From Cognatishimia activa (GTDB taxonomy: Bacteria > Pseudomonadota > Alphaproteobacteria > Rhodobacterales > Rhodobacteraceae): DNA of 64,000 bases. The notes below the pieces were generated by a model. It saw only the letters and a list, made by a program, of their open reading frames with translations, searched no databases and was not told the DNA's origin. This document shows, piece after piece, positions 1-9,039 of this stretch. Numbering within the stretch: position 1 is the stretch's first letter; each line of letters starts with the position of its first letter. The stretch spans positions 2,888,501 through 2,952,500 of the forward strand of contig NZ_CP096147.1 in assembly GCF_026016445.1 (NCBI RefSeq), written 5' to 3'. Made by a program: the position numbers and the translations under genes.

Positions 1-313
1 AGTTCTTATGGAAGTTTGGTCCCGCACCAAGGTGACTGCCATCTGTGTGACGCACGACGTGGACGAAGCCATCCTGCTCGCGGACCGCGTGGTCATGATG
101 ACCAATGGCCCACAAGCGACCATCGGGAAAATCACAGAAGTTGACCTGCCACGTCCAAGGACCCGAAAGGCGCTTCTGGAGCACCCTGACTATTACACTT
201 ACCGCCAAGAAGTCCTCGAATTCCTGGAGGAATATGAACACGGCGCAAAACCCAAACCAAAGGCTGAGGCAGCTGCCAAGCCCAAGGTGAAGCCAAAGAT
301 TGCGGCGGAGTGA
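1..313 (+). CDS. nrtD: Nitrate/nitrite ABC transporter ATP-binding protein, C-terminal part (cut by window edge)
   Basis: This is the C-terminal end of an ABC ATPase whose beginning lies outside the window; the frame is open to base 2. The readable part has the H-loop (VTHDVDEA) followed by a segment typical of the NrtD/TauB/SsuB family (LLADRVVMMTNGP). The Walker A, signature and Walker B regions are not in view. The assignment to nitrate rests on position: the stop lies 4 bp before nirB in a nitrate assimilation operon. The last roughly 25 residues are an unusual Lys/Pro/Ala-rich tail beyond the usual family end. In the family, this subunit powers uptake of nitrate or nitrite together with a periplasmic binding protein and a permease, here presumably encoded to the left. 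Confidence 0.85.
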   Translation, partial: VLMEVWSRTKVTAICVTHDVDEAILLADRVVMMTNGPQATIGKITEVDLPRPRTRKALLEHPDYYTYRQEVLEFLEEYEHGAKPKPKAEAAAKPKVKPKIAAE

Positions 314-317
314 GACT

Positions 318-2759
318 ATGAAAAAGAAACTTGTTGTTATTGGTGCGGGTATGGCCTCTGGCCGTGCGCTGGAGCACCTGTTGGAGGCAGACAAAGATGC
401 CTACGACATCACTCTTTTCAACGCAGAACCGCGTGGAAACTACAACCGCATCATGCTGTCTCCGGTTTTGTCCGGCGATAAAACTTACGAAGAAATCGTA
501 ACGCATGATGCGAATTGGTACGAAGAAAACGGCGTAACCTGCCGGTTTGGGGAGCATGTCGTCAAGATCGACCGCGAGCGCAAAATTGTGGTTGGCCAGA
601 ACGGTGAAGTTGCCTACGACAAGCTGCTTATGGCAACTGGTTCTGCGCCTTTCATCATTCCGGTGCCCGGCAAAGACCTGCCCGGTGTGATTGCCTACCG
701 CGATCTTGATGACACCAACACCATGATCGAAGCGACCCAGAAACCGGGCGCCAAAGCTGTGGTCATCGGTGGTGGTTTGCTGGGTTTGGAAGCCGCTGCC
801 GGCCTGAAGGCCCGCGGAATGGACGTGACCGTTTTGCACCTGATGGGTCACTTGATGGAGCGCCAGCTTGATGAGGCGGCAGGCTACCTTCTGCGTCGCG
901 CGCTGGAAGACAAAGGCATTGAAGTGAAATGCCAAGCGTCAACAGCAGCAATCTTGGGTGAAGACAAAGTCGAAGCAGTTCTGCTGCAGGATAAAACCAC
1001 GATCCCTGCCGATCTGGTGGTTATGGCTGTGGGTATCCGCCCAGAAACGCGTCTGGCGAATGATGCGGCGATTGAGGTCGAACGCGGTATCACCGTGGAT
1101 GACGCAATGCGCACCTCTGATCCAGATATCCTTGCGGTTGGTGAATGTGTCGAGCACCGTCAGCAGCTCTTTGGTCTCGTCGCACCGCTCTATGACCAAG
1201 CGAAAGTGGTTGCGGCAACGCTCTTGGAAGAAGACGCTGTTTTCGCTCCAAAAGAAGTCTCTACAAAGCTGAAAGTCACCGGTTGTGACCTCTTTAGCGC
1301 GGGAGACTTTGCCGAGGGTGAAGGCCGCGAAGACATCGTATTCCGCGACCCAAGCCGTGGTGTCTACAAACGCCTTGTGATTGAAAACAACGTGATCGTT
1401 GGCGCGGTCATGTATGGTGATACTGCTGACGGAAATTGGTTCTTTGGCCTGATCAAGGACAAGACCGATATTTCCGACATGCGGGATACGTTGATCTTTG
1501 GCCCAGCCTTCCAAGGAGGCGAACCGCTGGACCCCTTGCAGGCCGTTGCAGCCTTACCGGATGACGCAGAAATCTGTGGGTGCAACGGCGTATGTAAAAG
1601 TCAAATTGTCGACGCCGTCAAAGCTGGCGCTACTGATCTGGGTGCGGTCCGTGCCCAGACAAAAGCCTCTGCCTCTTGCGGTACATGTACGGGACTCGTC
1701 GAGCAGCTGATGGCGGTCACCCTTGGGGATGACTTCCAGATGCCAGCAGCCCAGTCTGTCTGTGGCTGTACCGATCTGACCCATGAAGATGTGCGTCGCT
1801 TGATCAAGTCCAAAGAGTTGAAATCTCAGGCCGCGGTCTGGCAGGAGCTTGGCTGGAACACGCCAAATGGTTGCCACGTCTGTCGCCCTGCGGTGAACTA
1901 CTACCTTCTGGCAGATTGGCCTGTTGAATATCAGGACGATCCACAGTCTCGGTTCGTGAACGAGCGCAAACACGCGAACATCCAGAAGGACGGCACCTAT
2001 TCTGTTGTACCTCGGATGTGGGGTGGCATGACCACACCGGACGAGTTGCGCGCGATTGCGGATGCGGCGGACAAATACAATGTTCCGACCGTGCACGTGA
2101 CGGGTGGTCAGCGGATCGATCTTTTGGGCGTCAAAGGCGAAGACCTTCCGGCCATTTGGAAAGATCTGAACGACGCTGGCATGGTTTCTGGCCACGCTTA
2201 TGCGAAGGGTCTGCGCACCGTGAAAACCTGCGTGGGCAAAGACCACTGCCGGTTTGGGACGCAGGACTCCACTGGCCTTGGCATTAAGCTCGAAAACAAG
2301 CTTTGGGGGTCTTGGTCTCCACATAAGGTGAAGCTGGCTGTTTCTGGCTGTCCGCGGAACTGTGCGGAAGCAACCTGTAAGGACATCGGTGTTGTCTGTG
2401 TGGACAGCGGCTATCAGGTCGGTGTCGCAGGTGCTGCTGGCATGGACGTAAAGGAAACCGAACGTCTGATGGATTGCGAGACCGAGGAAGAAACCATCGA
2501 GGTCGCAACTGCCTTCATGCAGCTGTATCGCGAGAATGCGAAATACCTCGATCGCCCATACAAATGGGTCGCCAAGGTTGGTCTGGATTGGGTGAAGGAA
2601 CAGATCGTCGAAAACGTCGAAAATCGCATAGCGCTGGTTGAGCGTTTCGAGCTGTCTCAGTCGATCTATCAAAAAGACCCTTGGGCGGAGCTGGCAGCGC
2701 CTGATGAAGCGCCAAAGTTTGGTCCTCTTGCAAATCTGACATTGGAGGCTGCGGAATGA
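318..2759 (+). CDS. nirB: NAD(P)H nitrite reductase, large subunit
   Basis: This is the cytoplasmic assimilatory nitrite reductase large subunit, which reduces nitrite to ammonium with NAD(P)H (813 aa, normal for NirB). An N-terminal FAD-binding fold (VIGAGMASG near residue 6) is followed by an NAD-binding fold (VIGGGLLGLEAA near 150). Next come two Cys-rich BFD-type [2Fe-2S] stretches (CGCNGVC and CGTCTG, then CGC and CHVC). The C-terminal siroheme/4Fe-4S half carries KTCVGKDHC and SGCPRNCAEATC. I chose the ATG at 318 because a GGAG lies 7 bases upstream and the protein then starts MKKKLVVIGAG; a start at 300 would add only 6 residues. The 3' end overlaps nirD by 4 bp, indicating translational coupling. 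Confidence 0.97.
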   Translation: MKKKLVVIGAGMASGRALEHLLEADKDAYDITLFNAEPRGNYNRIMLSPVLSGDKTYEEIVTHDANWYEENGVTCRFGEHVVKIDRERKIVVGQNGEVAYDKLLMATGSAPFIIPVPGKDLPGVIAYRDLDDTNTMIEATQKPGAKAVVIGGGLLGLEAAAGLKARGMDVTVLHLMGHLMERQLDEAAGYLLRRALEDKGIEVKCQASTAAILGEDKVEAVLLQDKTTIPADLVVMAVGIRPETRLANDAAIEVERGITVDDAMRTSDPDILAVGECVEHRQQLFGLVAPLYDQAKVVAATLLEEDAVFAPKEVSTKLKVTGCDLFSAGDFAEGEGREDIVFRDPSRGVYKRLVIENNVIVGAVMYGDTADGNWFFGLIKDKTDISDMRDTLIFGPAFQGGEPLDPLQAVAALPDDAEICGCNGVCKSQIVDAVKAGATDLGAVRAQTKASASCGTCTGLVEQLMAVTLGDDFQMPAAQSVCGCTDLTHEDVRRLIKSKELKSQAAVWQELGWNTPNGCHVCRPAVNYYLLADWPVEYQDDPQSRFVNERKHANIQKDGTYSVVPRMWGGMTTPDELRAIADAADKYNVPTVHVTGGQRIDLLGVKGEDLPAIWKDLNDAGMVSGHAYAKGLRTVKTCVGKDHCRFGTQDSTGLGIKLENKLWGSWSPHKVKLAVSGCPRNCAEATCKDIGVVCVDSGYQVGVAGAAGMDVKETERLMDCETEEETIEVATAFMQLYRENAKYLDRPYKWVAKVGLDWVKEQIVENVENRIALVERFELSQSIYQKDPWAELAAPDEAPKFGPLANLTLEAAE

Positions 2760-3085
2760 GCTGGATTGATATCGGTTCCATAGAGGACATTCCCCTGCGC
2801 GGTGCACGTGTTGTGAAAACCAAAGTTGGCTGCGTCGCTGTATTTCGGACTAGCGAGAATGAGGTTTTTGCGACCTCTGATCGCTGCCCGCATAAGAACG
2901 GCCCTTTGTCTGAGGGCATTGTGCATGGTCAGAGCGTGACCTGCCCTCTGCACAACTGGGTATTTGATTTGAATACAGGCGTTGCTCAGGGTGCGGATGA
3001 AGGTCAAATCGACACTTATCCAGCCAAAGTCGAGGCAGGGCGCATTCTTCTGGACGGCACGCTTTTGATGAACAGAGCTGCCTAA
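2756..3085 (+). CDS. nirD: Nitrite reductase small subunit (Rieske type)
   Basis: This 109-aa Rieske-like protein is the small subunit of NAD(P)H nitrite reductase. The two cluster-binding boxes are intact: CPHKNGPL (Cys and His) and CPLHNWVFD (Cys and His). Many NirD proteins have lost these ligands, so this copy probably binds a real [2Fe-2S] cluster. It begins in an ATGA overlap with nirB and ends in a TAATG overlap with nasA, so the three proteins are expected to be made together. It acts in the cytoplasm in complex with NirB. Confidence 0.95.
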   Translation: MSWIDIGSIEDIPLRGARVVKTKVGCVAVFRTSENEVFATSDRCPHKNGPLSEGIVHGQSVTCPLHNWVFDLNTGVAQGADEGQIDTYPAKVEAGRILLDGTLLMNRAA

Positions 3086-5703
3086 TGACAGCACCAATCC
3101 GCTCCACTTGCCCGTATTGCGGGGTAGGCTGCGGCGTTCTTTTGACGCCTAAGTCTGAGGGAGGTCTGCAAGTTGAGGGTGACCCGGAACATCCGGCAAA
3201 CTTTGGTCGGCTGTGTTCAAAAGGGTTGGCGCTGGGCGAAACGGTTGGCCTTGAGGGGCGCCTTTTGTCGCCTCAGGTCGATGGTGAAAAGGCCACCTGG
3301 GATGACGCTCTGGGCTTGGTCGCGGACCGTTTCAAAGCCGCGATCGACCAGCACGGACCCGATAGTGTGGCGTTTTATGTCTCAGGTCAGCTTCTGACCG
3401 AAGACTACTATGTCGCCAACAAACTGATGAAGGGTTTCGTCGGCTCAGGCAACATCGACACAAACTCACGCCTTTGTATGGCATCGACGGTTGCTGGGCA
3501 TAAACGTGCTTTTGGGACCGACACGGTTCCGGGCACCTATGAAGACCTCGAACTGGCTGATCTGGTTGTGTTGGTGGGCTCCAATCTCGCTTGGTGCCAC
3601 CCGGTGCTTTACCAGCGGCTGTCAGCCGCGCGGGCAGAGCGCGGTACAAAAGTTGTCGTTGTTGACCCTCGTCGTACGTCGACCTGCGATATCGCGGATA
3701 TGCATCTGAAACTCGCGCCGGGCAGCGATGCGGCTCTGTTCAATGGGTTGCTGTCCCATTTGGCAAGTTCAGGTGAAATAGACTCTGATTTTATCTCGAA
3801 AAACGTTGCAGGATTTGAGGATGCGCTCGCTTCAGCGCGACTTGATGATCCATCAACGACAGGTATAGCATCAGATGAGCTTGCGGCCTTTTTCCGTCTT
3901 TTTGCAGAGACCAAGAACGTCGTTACTGTCTTTAGCCAGGGTATCAACCAGTCATCCTCCGGCACTGACAAGGTCAATACGATTATAAATTGTCACCTTG
4001 CCACCGGCCGGATTGGCCATCCGGGTTGTGGTCCATTCAGTGTGACTGGCCAGCCAAATGCCATGGGTGGGCGCGAAACCGGCGGGCTTGCCAATATGCT
4101 TGCGGCGCACCTTGATCTTGAAAACGCAGCTCATCGCGATGCCGTCCAGAGTTTCTGGAATGCGCCAACGGTGCCGACCGCACCGGGCTTGAAGGCAGTA
4201 GATCTCTTTGATGCCGTTGAAAGCGGCCGGATCAAAGCGCTCTGGGTGGCTTGCACAAATCCCGTCATTTCCATGCCTGACGGGGAGCGCGTCGCGAAAG
4301 CTATTGAGGCCTGCGACTTCACAGTTGTAAGCGATCTGAATGCTGTGACCGATACTGCGAAGCTGGCAGATGTTGTTCTCCCCGCACTTGGGTGGGGTGA
4401 GAAAAACGGGACGGTCACCAATTCAGACAGGACGATCAGCCGTCAAAGAGCGGCATTGCTGAGCCCGGGCGAAGCACGGGCCGATTGGGAAATCTTCGCA
4501 GAGGTGGGCCGTCTTATGGGGTGGAAAGACGCCTTTGACTATCGGTCAGAAGCAGACATTTTTCGCGAACACGCCGAGCTATCTCGTATTGCTGGGGATT
4601 TTGGCAAGGACTTCGATATATCCGGTTTGGCCGACATCACTGACGCCGGTTACGATGAATTCGAACCACAGAAGTGGCCAGTTAGCGATAAGAAAACCGG
4701 TGGCCGATTCTTTGGTGACGGCGTCTTCTTCACTCCGACGGGTCGCGCAAATATGCTGGCGGTGACCTCCCAGGTGCCGCAGGCCAAGCTGGATGAAGAT
4801 TTTCCATTACGACTGAACACCGGGCGCGCTCGAGATCAGTGGCACACGATGACACGCACTGGGATGTCCGCGAAACTCTCGAAACATCTGGCCGAACCCT
4901 ATTTGCAAATTCACCCCAAAGACGCGGAAATTGCAGGGGTAAAATCTGCAGATTTGGCCCGTGTCACCGGACGTGCCGGAGAGGCTATTTTCCGGGTGTG
5001 GGTCACGGACGATGTGCCGGTAGGCTCTCCCTTTGCGCCAATCCATTGGACGGGTGAAACCGCCGCGGCCTCGACGGTCGCAAAGATTATCCCAGCCTTC
5101 GTCGATCCGGTCTCAGGGCAGCCAGAGAGCAAGTCAGCGGCGGTTAAGGTCGAACGATTGGATGCCAGCTGGTACGGCTTTGCAATGAGCACACGGGCAA
5201 TCGAGCCAACATCGAAATACTGGGCGCGCGTTCCCACCGCGTCAGGATTGCGAGCGGAATTGGCCGGAACAGAAACCGATTTAGATTGGGTAAGTTACGC
5301 GCAGTCTCTGTTGGGCATCGAAAGTGAACCCGTTGCTGTTATTGATCCAAAATCGCAGGTCGTTCGCCTAGCATTTTATGAAGACGGTTTGTTGGTCGCG
5401 GCGATGTTCTTTGCGCCTGACCCTGTTGCTGTTTCGCGCGACTATATGGTCAGCCTTTTGGGCACTGATGCGCCACACGTGCTTGCAGCGCGACCTGGTC
5501 AAGATGTTCGAGATCCTGGGCCAACGGTTTGCGCTTGTTTGAGCGTGGGGCGGAACCAAATACTGGACGCAATTCCCGTCAACGGTATTGCCACAGTGGA
5601 ATTCATCGGTGAATGCACAGGTGCTGGCACAAACTGCGGGTCTTGCAAGGCGGAAATCGCGCAGCTTATTCTTCCTCAAAACCAACCTATTGCAGCGGAA
5701 TAG
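3085..5703 (+). CDS. nasA: Assimilatory nitrate reductase, molybdopterin catalytic subunit
   Basis: This 872-aa DMSO-reductase-family enzyme reduces nitrate to nitrite in the cytoplasm. The N-terminus has a 4Fe-4S motif (CPYCGVGCG, residues 9-17) completed by a Cys near residue 45 (LCSKGLA). The probable molybdenum ligand is the Cys in SRLCMAST near residue 130. Molybdopterin-dinucleotide-binding segments follow. The last roughly 60 residues form a BFD-like [2Fe-2S] domain (CAC plus CGSC), which is the NasA/NarB-with-tail arrangement. There is no signal peptide, as expected for the assimilatory type. Its ATG overlaps the nirD stop (TAATG), and cysG starts 5 bp downstream. The product nitrite feeds NirBD. 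Confidence 0.96.
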   Translation: MTAPIRSTCPYCGVGCGVLLTPKSEGGLQVEGDPEHPANFGRLCSKGLALGETVGLEGRLLSPQVDGEKATWDDALGLVADRFKAAIDQHGPDSVAFYVSGQLLTEDYYVANKLMKGFVGSGNIDTNSRLCMASTVAGHKRAFGTDTVPGTYEDLELADLVVLVGSNLAWCHPVLYQRLSAARAERGTKVVVVDPRRTSTCDIADMHLKLAPGSDAALFNGLLSHLASSGEIDSDFISKNVAGFEDALASARLDDPSTTGIASDELAAFFRLFAETKNVVTVFSQGINQSSSGTDKVNTIINCHLATGRIGHPGCGPFSVTGQPNAMGGRETGGLANMLAAHLDLENAAHRDAVQSFWNAPTVPTAPGLKAVDLFDAVESGRIKALWVACTNPVISMPDGERVAKAIEACDFTVVSDLNAVTDTAKLADVVLPALGWGEKNGTVTNSDRTISRQRAALLSPGEARADWEIFAEVGRLMGWKDAFDYRSEADIFREHAELSRIAGDFGKDFDISGLADITDAGYDEFEPQKWPVSDKKTGGRFFGDGVFFTPTGRANMLAVTSQVPQAKLDEDFPLRLNTGRARDQWHTMTRTGMSAKLSKHLAEPYLQIHPKDAEIAGVKSADLARVTGRAGEAIFRVWVTDDVPVGSPFAPIHWTGETAAASTVAKIIPAFVDPVSGQPESKSAAVKVERLDASWYGFAMSTRAIEPTSKYWARVPTASGLRAELAGTETDLDWVSYAQSLLGIESEPVAVIDPKSQVVRLAFYEDGLLVAAMFFAPDPVAVSRDYMVSLLGTDAPHVLAARPGQDVRDPGPTVCACLSVGRNQILDAIPVNGIATVEFIGECTGAGTNCGSCKAEIAQLILPQNQPIAAE

Positions 5704-5708
5704 AAACT

Positions 5709-6683
5709 ATGCGCGCCTTCCCAATGTTCATCAAAACTACGGACCGACGCGTTGTGATCGTTGGGGGCGGAGAAGAGGCCACTCAGAAGTTTCGACTGTT
5801 ATCCAAAACGGATGCAAATATTGTCATCTGCGCTGAGCAGCTCTCAGCTGAACTTGCTGATGCCGTGGCGATGAAAAGAGCTTCACAATACGCTGGCCCG
5901 ATTACAAGCGCGGTTTTCATGGATACAGCCATGGTTTTCATCGCAACTGGGGATGAGTGCATTGATGTCGCTATGCATGAGCTTGCGAAGTCAGCTGGCG
6001 CATTGGTCAATGTTGTCGACAATCCTCCGCTTTGCGATATGACCACTCCTTCGATTGTGGATCGTGATCCTGTGATCATCGCAATCGGCACAGAGGGGAC
6101 CGCGCCTGTATTGGCGCGGCTCATCAAGACTAAGATCGAGGGTATGTTGACGCCCAACCTTGGGCGGTTGGCGAAACTGGCGGGCGGCATGCGCGACCGT
6201 GTGAACGAAGTATTCCCTGGCAAACAGCGGGCCTTCTGGGCCTGGGTGTTTCGACATGATCCCATTCAGCACTTTGCACGCGGGCATGAGTCAGATGCCA
6301 CCAAATCAATTGAGGCTGTGCTGACGGCTGGTGAGATACCTACCGAGCAAGAACGTCATCCGATTGGGGTGATTTCGACCGATTGTCAGGGTTATGACCT
6401 TCTTACACTGCGCGCCGTTGCTTGCCTGCAAGAAGCGGACGTAATTTTCATTGAGCCGCGCGTTGATGCTGCCATTCTGGAGCTACCTCGCCGTGATGCA
6501 AAGCGCATCCCGCTGGCAAATGAATCTTTTGATCAATCAAATAAAATTCAAGATGCCTTGGAGTATCAGGACAAGGGCCAGCGCGTCGCAATCGTCATGG
6601 CGCCGAATTCACCTTTATCAAGCGTTCTGAGAGCCAAAGCCGAGGGCCGGATGATGATGCACCATCAAGGTCAGTCGCATTAA
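5709..6683 (+). CDS. cysG: Siroheme synthase (precorrin-2 dehydrogenase/ferrochelatase) with degenerate methyltransferase domain
   Basis: This 324-aa CysG-like protein would make siroheme for NirB. Residues 1 to about 210 match the precorrin-2 dehydrogenase/sirohydrochlorin ferrochelatase half: VIVGGGEEATQKF near residue 17, NVVDNPPLCD, and the PVIIAIGTEGTAPVLAR segment. The remainder resembles the first part of the uroporphyrinogen-III methyltransferase half (LLTLRAVACLQEADV), but the SAM-binding GPGDP-type loop is replaced by TDCQGYD and the domain stops after about 100 residues. Full CysG is about 460 aa. The methylation step is probably supplied by a separate CobA-type enzyme. I chose the ATG at 5709 because it gives the normal N-terminus (MRAFPMFIK). 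It is the last gene of the nitrate operon. Confidence 0.88.
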   Translation: MRAFPMFIKTTDRRVVIVGGGEEATQKFRLLSKTDANIVICAEQLSAELADAVAMKRASQYAGPITSAVFMDTAMVFIATGDECIDVAMHELAKSAGALVNVVDNPPLCDMTTPSIVDRDPVIIAIGTEGTAPVLARLIKTKIEGMLTPNLGRLAKLAGGMRDRVNEVFPGKQRAFWAWVFRHDPIQHFARGHESDATKSIEAVLTAGEIPTEQERHPIGVISTDCQGYDLLTLRAVACLQEADVIFIEPRVDAAILELPRRDAKRIPLANESFDQSNKIQDALEYQDKGQRVAIVMAPNSPLSSVLRAKAEGRMMMHHQGQSH

Positions 6684-7693
6684 TCACCCTGAATAACAGC
6701 GCTTTCCCATTCTTTCAGGAAACTGCGCCGTTTGATCGTATCAAGGTAGGTCATCAAGGCCGGTTCCAAAGCGATATTGGATCGATTGCCAGCGGCATCG
6801 GTTAGATCCAGTTGCGGCAATGGCAGGTCAAATTGACCTGCAGGCGCGGTTTGAAGTGCGATGAGATGACGGACAAAGGCTTCGGCGTCTTCCGGGTTTT
6901 CAGAGCCAACCGGAACCAGTGCGGACCGCATCATGGTGGTCGGGAAGTCTGAGGGCAGTATGATGTGCAGATCATCCGCTTCGGGCAGTCGTGCCTGCGC
7001 ATAGCTTCCTAAGACGTTGTATGCGACGTCGATTTTGCCAGCGATCAAATCATCGATCATCGCGCTTGAGCAACAGTAAAGTTTTGCATCCAAGCTGCCC
7101 ATGACTTCCATAAGACGCCAAAAGGTTTCGGACGCCCTCGCATCTTGGGTTGCAAATAGGTAGCCCGCGGCTGACAGGCGTACATCGTAAGTTCCGACGC
7201 GACCTTGAAACGCATCACCATCAGCGCGCAACGCTCGGATCAAATCCTGTCGTGATTGCGGTATTTCACCTTCTGGGAAGGCCGAGCGGTTGATCGCGAT
7301 GGTGGCAGGTTCAGTGGTGAAGGCGAACAGGCTTTTGCGCCACTGTGCCCAATCTGGGAGGCCATCCACGGAAAGCTCACGCGCATATCCGTCGTTGGCG
7401 AGTTTTAGCTGCAAATCCATCGCGCTGGAAACCACCACGTCATAGGACGTTGGATGGGCTCGAACACGGCGATCCAGATCGGCGGTGCTGGTCACGAAAT
7501 AGTCCACAGAAATCGAGGGGTTCTGACCCACGAAACTTTCGATGATCGGGGCGAAAAAGGAGGTGTCGGTGCTGGAGATAATCCGTAACGAAGCTGCGGC
7601 ATCTGGGTTACCAAAGAAACCTTGATCTTCCCATTCCTGAGCAACCGTTGCCAAGGGCCAAAGAAGCATTGTTAGAAGGATAAGGTAACGCAT
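6680..7693 (-). CDS. Periplasmic substrate-binding protein linked to a two-component system
   Basis: This 337-aa secreted protein has a clear signal peptide (MRYLILLTMLLWPLATVAQ) and a fold typical of iron/phosphoglycerate-type extracellular binding proteins (IISSTDTSFFAPIIESF; VDYFVTSTADLDRRV; YDVVVSSAMDLQLKLA). No ABC permease or ATPase lies nearby. It overlaps the upstream histidine kinase gene by 22 bp and is the last gene of a kinase/regulator unit divergent from tctCBA. I infer that it is a ligand sensor for the kinase, much as PgtC serves PgtB in phosphoglycerate sensing, rather than a transport subunit. Its stop shares the TTAA palindrome with the cysG stop. Confidence 0.8.
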   Translation of the reverse strand: MRYLILLTMLLWPLATVAQEWEDQGFFGNPDAAASLRIISSTDTSFFAPIIESFVGQNPSISVDYFVTSTADLDRRVRAHPTSYDVVVSSAMDLQLKLANDGYARELSVDGLPDWAQWRKSLFAFTTEPATIAINRSAFPEGEIPQSRQDLIRALRADGDAFQGRVGTYDVRLSAAGYLFATQDARASETFWRLMEVMGSLDAKLYCCSSAMIDDLIAGKIDVAYNVLGSYAQARLPEADDLHIILPSDFPTTMMRSALVPVGSENPEDAEAFVRHLIALQTAPAGQFDLPLPQLDLTDAAGNRSNIALEPALMTYLDTIKRRSFLKEWESAVIQGD

Positions 7694-9039
7694 GCGCCCC
7701 CCGATGTTTGATTGCTCAGCACCATTTTTCCGCCATGAGCTGCGATGACATCCTGTGCGATCGTAAGTCCCAACCCAGAACCTGTGATCCCCTCTGCGTT
7801 TCGGCCACGTGTGAAACGATTGGCGAGGCTCTCGATTTCATCTGGTGGAAATCCCGGCCCCTGATCGCAGATAATTATTCGGTTTTCTGCTGAATTAGAG
7901 ACTGAAATGCGCACTTCGCTTTCTGCCGGAGAGTATTTCAGGGCATTGTCGATGACGTTTCGTATAGCGTTCTGCAGAAGAATAGCGTCGCCTGACACCG
8001 TGACCGCGCCCGGGCTGGTCAACTGCAGGCGAACATCCTTCATTTCTGCAATTGGGGTCAGGCCACGCACCATCTCTTGAACGAGTTCGGCGAGGTCTAG
8101 GTTGGTCTTTTCCAGGTGGTCCGCGCGGAAGGTGATCATGGCGTGATCCAGGAGCTGCCCAGCTGCGCGCGAGCTTTCATCAATCGCGCGCACCATGGAA
8201 CGCAGTGCGTGTCGGTTCTCTTCCCGGCTGACGCGTTGCAATGTGGCCTCTGCATATGACCGCACAGTGGCAAGTGGGGTGCGCACGCGGTGGGCTGCTT
8301 CAGCGATGAAGTCCTCAGATTGGCTGAGTGAATGATCGAGCCGGCCCATTAGATTGTTAAGGGAGGACACCAAGGGCTCCATCTCTGTCGGGACCGGCTG
8401 GAGAAAGGGGCTTAGGTCCTGTGGTCCGCGTCGAGTGACGGAGGTTGTCAGGCGTTTCAACGGGCCGATGGTTGTTGAGGTGGCCCAGAAGGACAGCAGG
8501 ACCGCTAGGAGGAAGAAGCCAAACCCGAAGGCTGCGGCGTTACGGGAAATCCGATTGAGCGTCACCGAAAGTGCGTCTTGCGTTTGGGCCACGGTTACAG
8601 AAATCACTGTGCGGACCTGAGCGCCGATCAAAATGCGTGAGGCGGTTGCCGTTCGAACCGGCGCATCTTGGATGGCGCTCGTATCAAAGATATGGCCAGT
8701 TTCTGTCGTGATTTCTGGCACCACCAGCGAGTCGTAACCAGAAATCAGCGCCCCATCCTGGTAGATCCCATAGAAAACGCGATCATCAGACTCTGTGCTG
8801 AGCATTGAAAAGGATGCGTAGGGAAAATCCACCTCAACCTGACCATCGCGCAAGATTGCGGCGTCTAAGATGGAAGTGACTGAAGCAGCAAGGATACTGT
8901 CCTGACCTTGCTGCGCGATTTGCGCCGCATAGCTGCGCACCACAAGATAGAGCAGAATCGCCAAAATCGCGGCCCCTCCGATCAGCGTGAAGGCCAAGCG
9001 GTTGCGAAGGGAGCGAAAGAGGAGAGAGCGGTCAGTCAT
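7672..9039 (-). CDS. tctE: Sensor histidine kinase, TctE-like
   Basis: This is a 455-aa membrane histidine kinase. One transmembrane helix lies near residues 17-37, followed by a periplasmic sensor of about 130 residues, a second helix near 170-188, a HAMP-like linker (IGPLKRLTTSV), and an H-box (AEAAHRVRTPLA) with phospho-acceptor His250. ATPase boxes follow: N (NVIDNALKYS), G1 (DQGPGFP) and G2 (GSGLGLTIA). It overlaps the response regulator gene by 8 bp and the binding protein gene by 22 bp. The location beside divergent tctCBA fits the TctDE systems that induce tricarboxylate uptake. The exact ligand is not visible. Confidence 0.9.
   Translation of the reverse strand: MTDRSLLFRSLRNRLAFTLIGGAAILAILLYLVVRSYAAQIAQQGQDSILAASVTSILDAAILRDGQVEVDFPYASFSMLSTESDDRVFYGIYQDGALISGYDSLVVPEITTETGHIFDTSAIQDAPVRTATASRILIGAQVRTVISVTVAQTQDALSVTLNRISRNAAAFGFGFFLLAVLLSFWATSTTIGPLKRLTTSVTRRGPQDLSPFLQPVPTEMEPLVSSLNNLMGRLDHSLSQSEDFIAEAAHRVRTPLATVRSYAEATLQRVSREENRHALRSMVRAIDESSRAAGQLLDHAMITFRADHLEKTNLDLAELVQEMVRGLTPIAEMKDVRLQLTSPGAVTVSGDAILLQNAIRNVIDNALKYSPAESEVRISVSNSAENRIIICDQGPGFPPDEIESLANRFTRGRNAEGITGSGLGLTIAQDVIAAHGGKMVLSNQTSGGACVTLSF

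Noticed and set aside
1554..2807. Long minus-strand open frame (417 codons) opposite nirB
   Set aside because: It lies fully within nirB, has no start signal and no domain; it is a shadow caused by codon bias.
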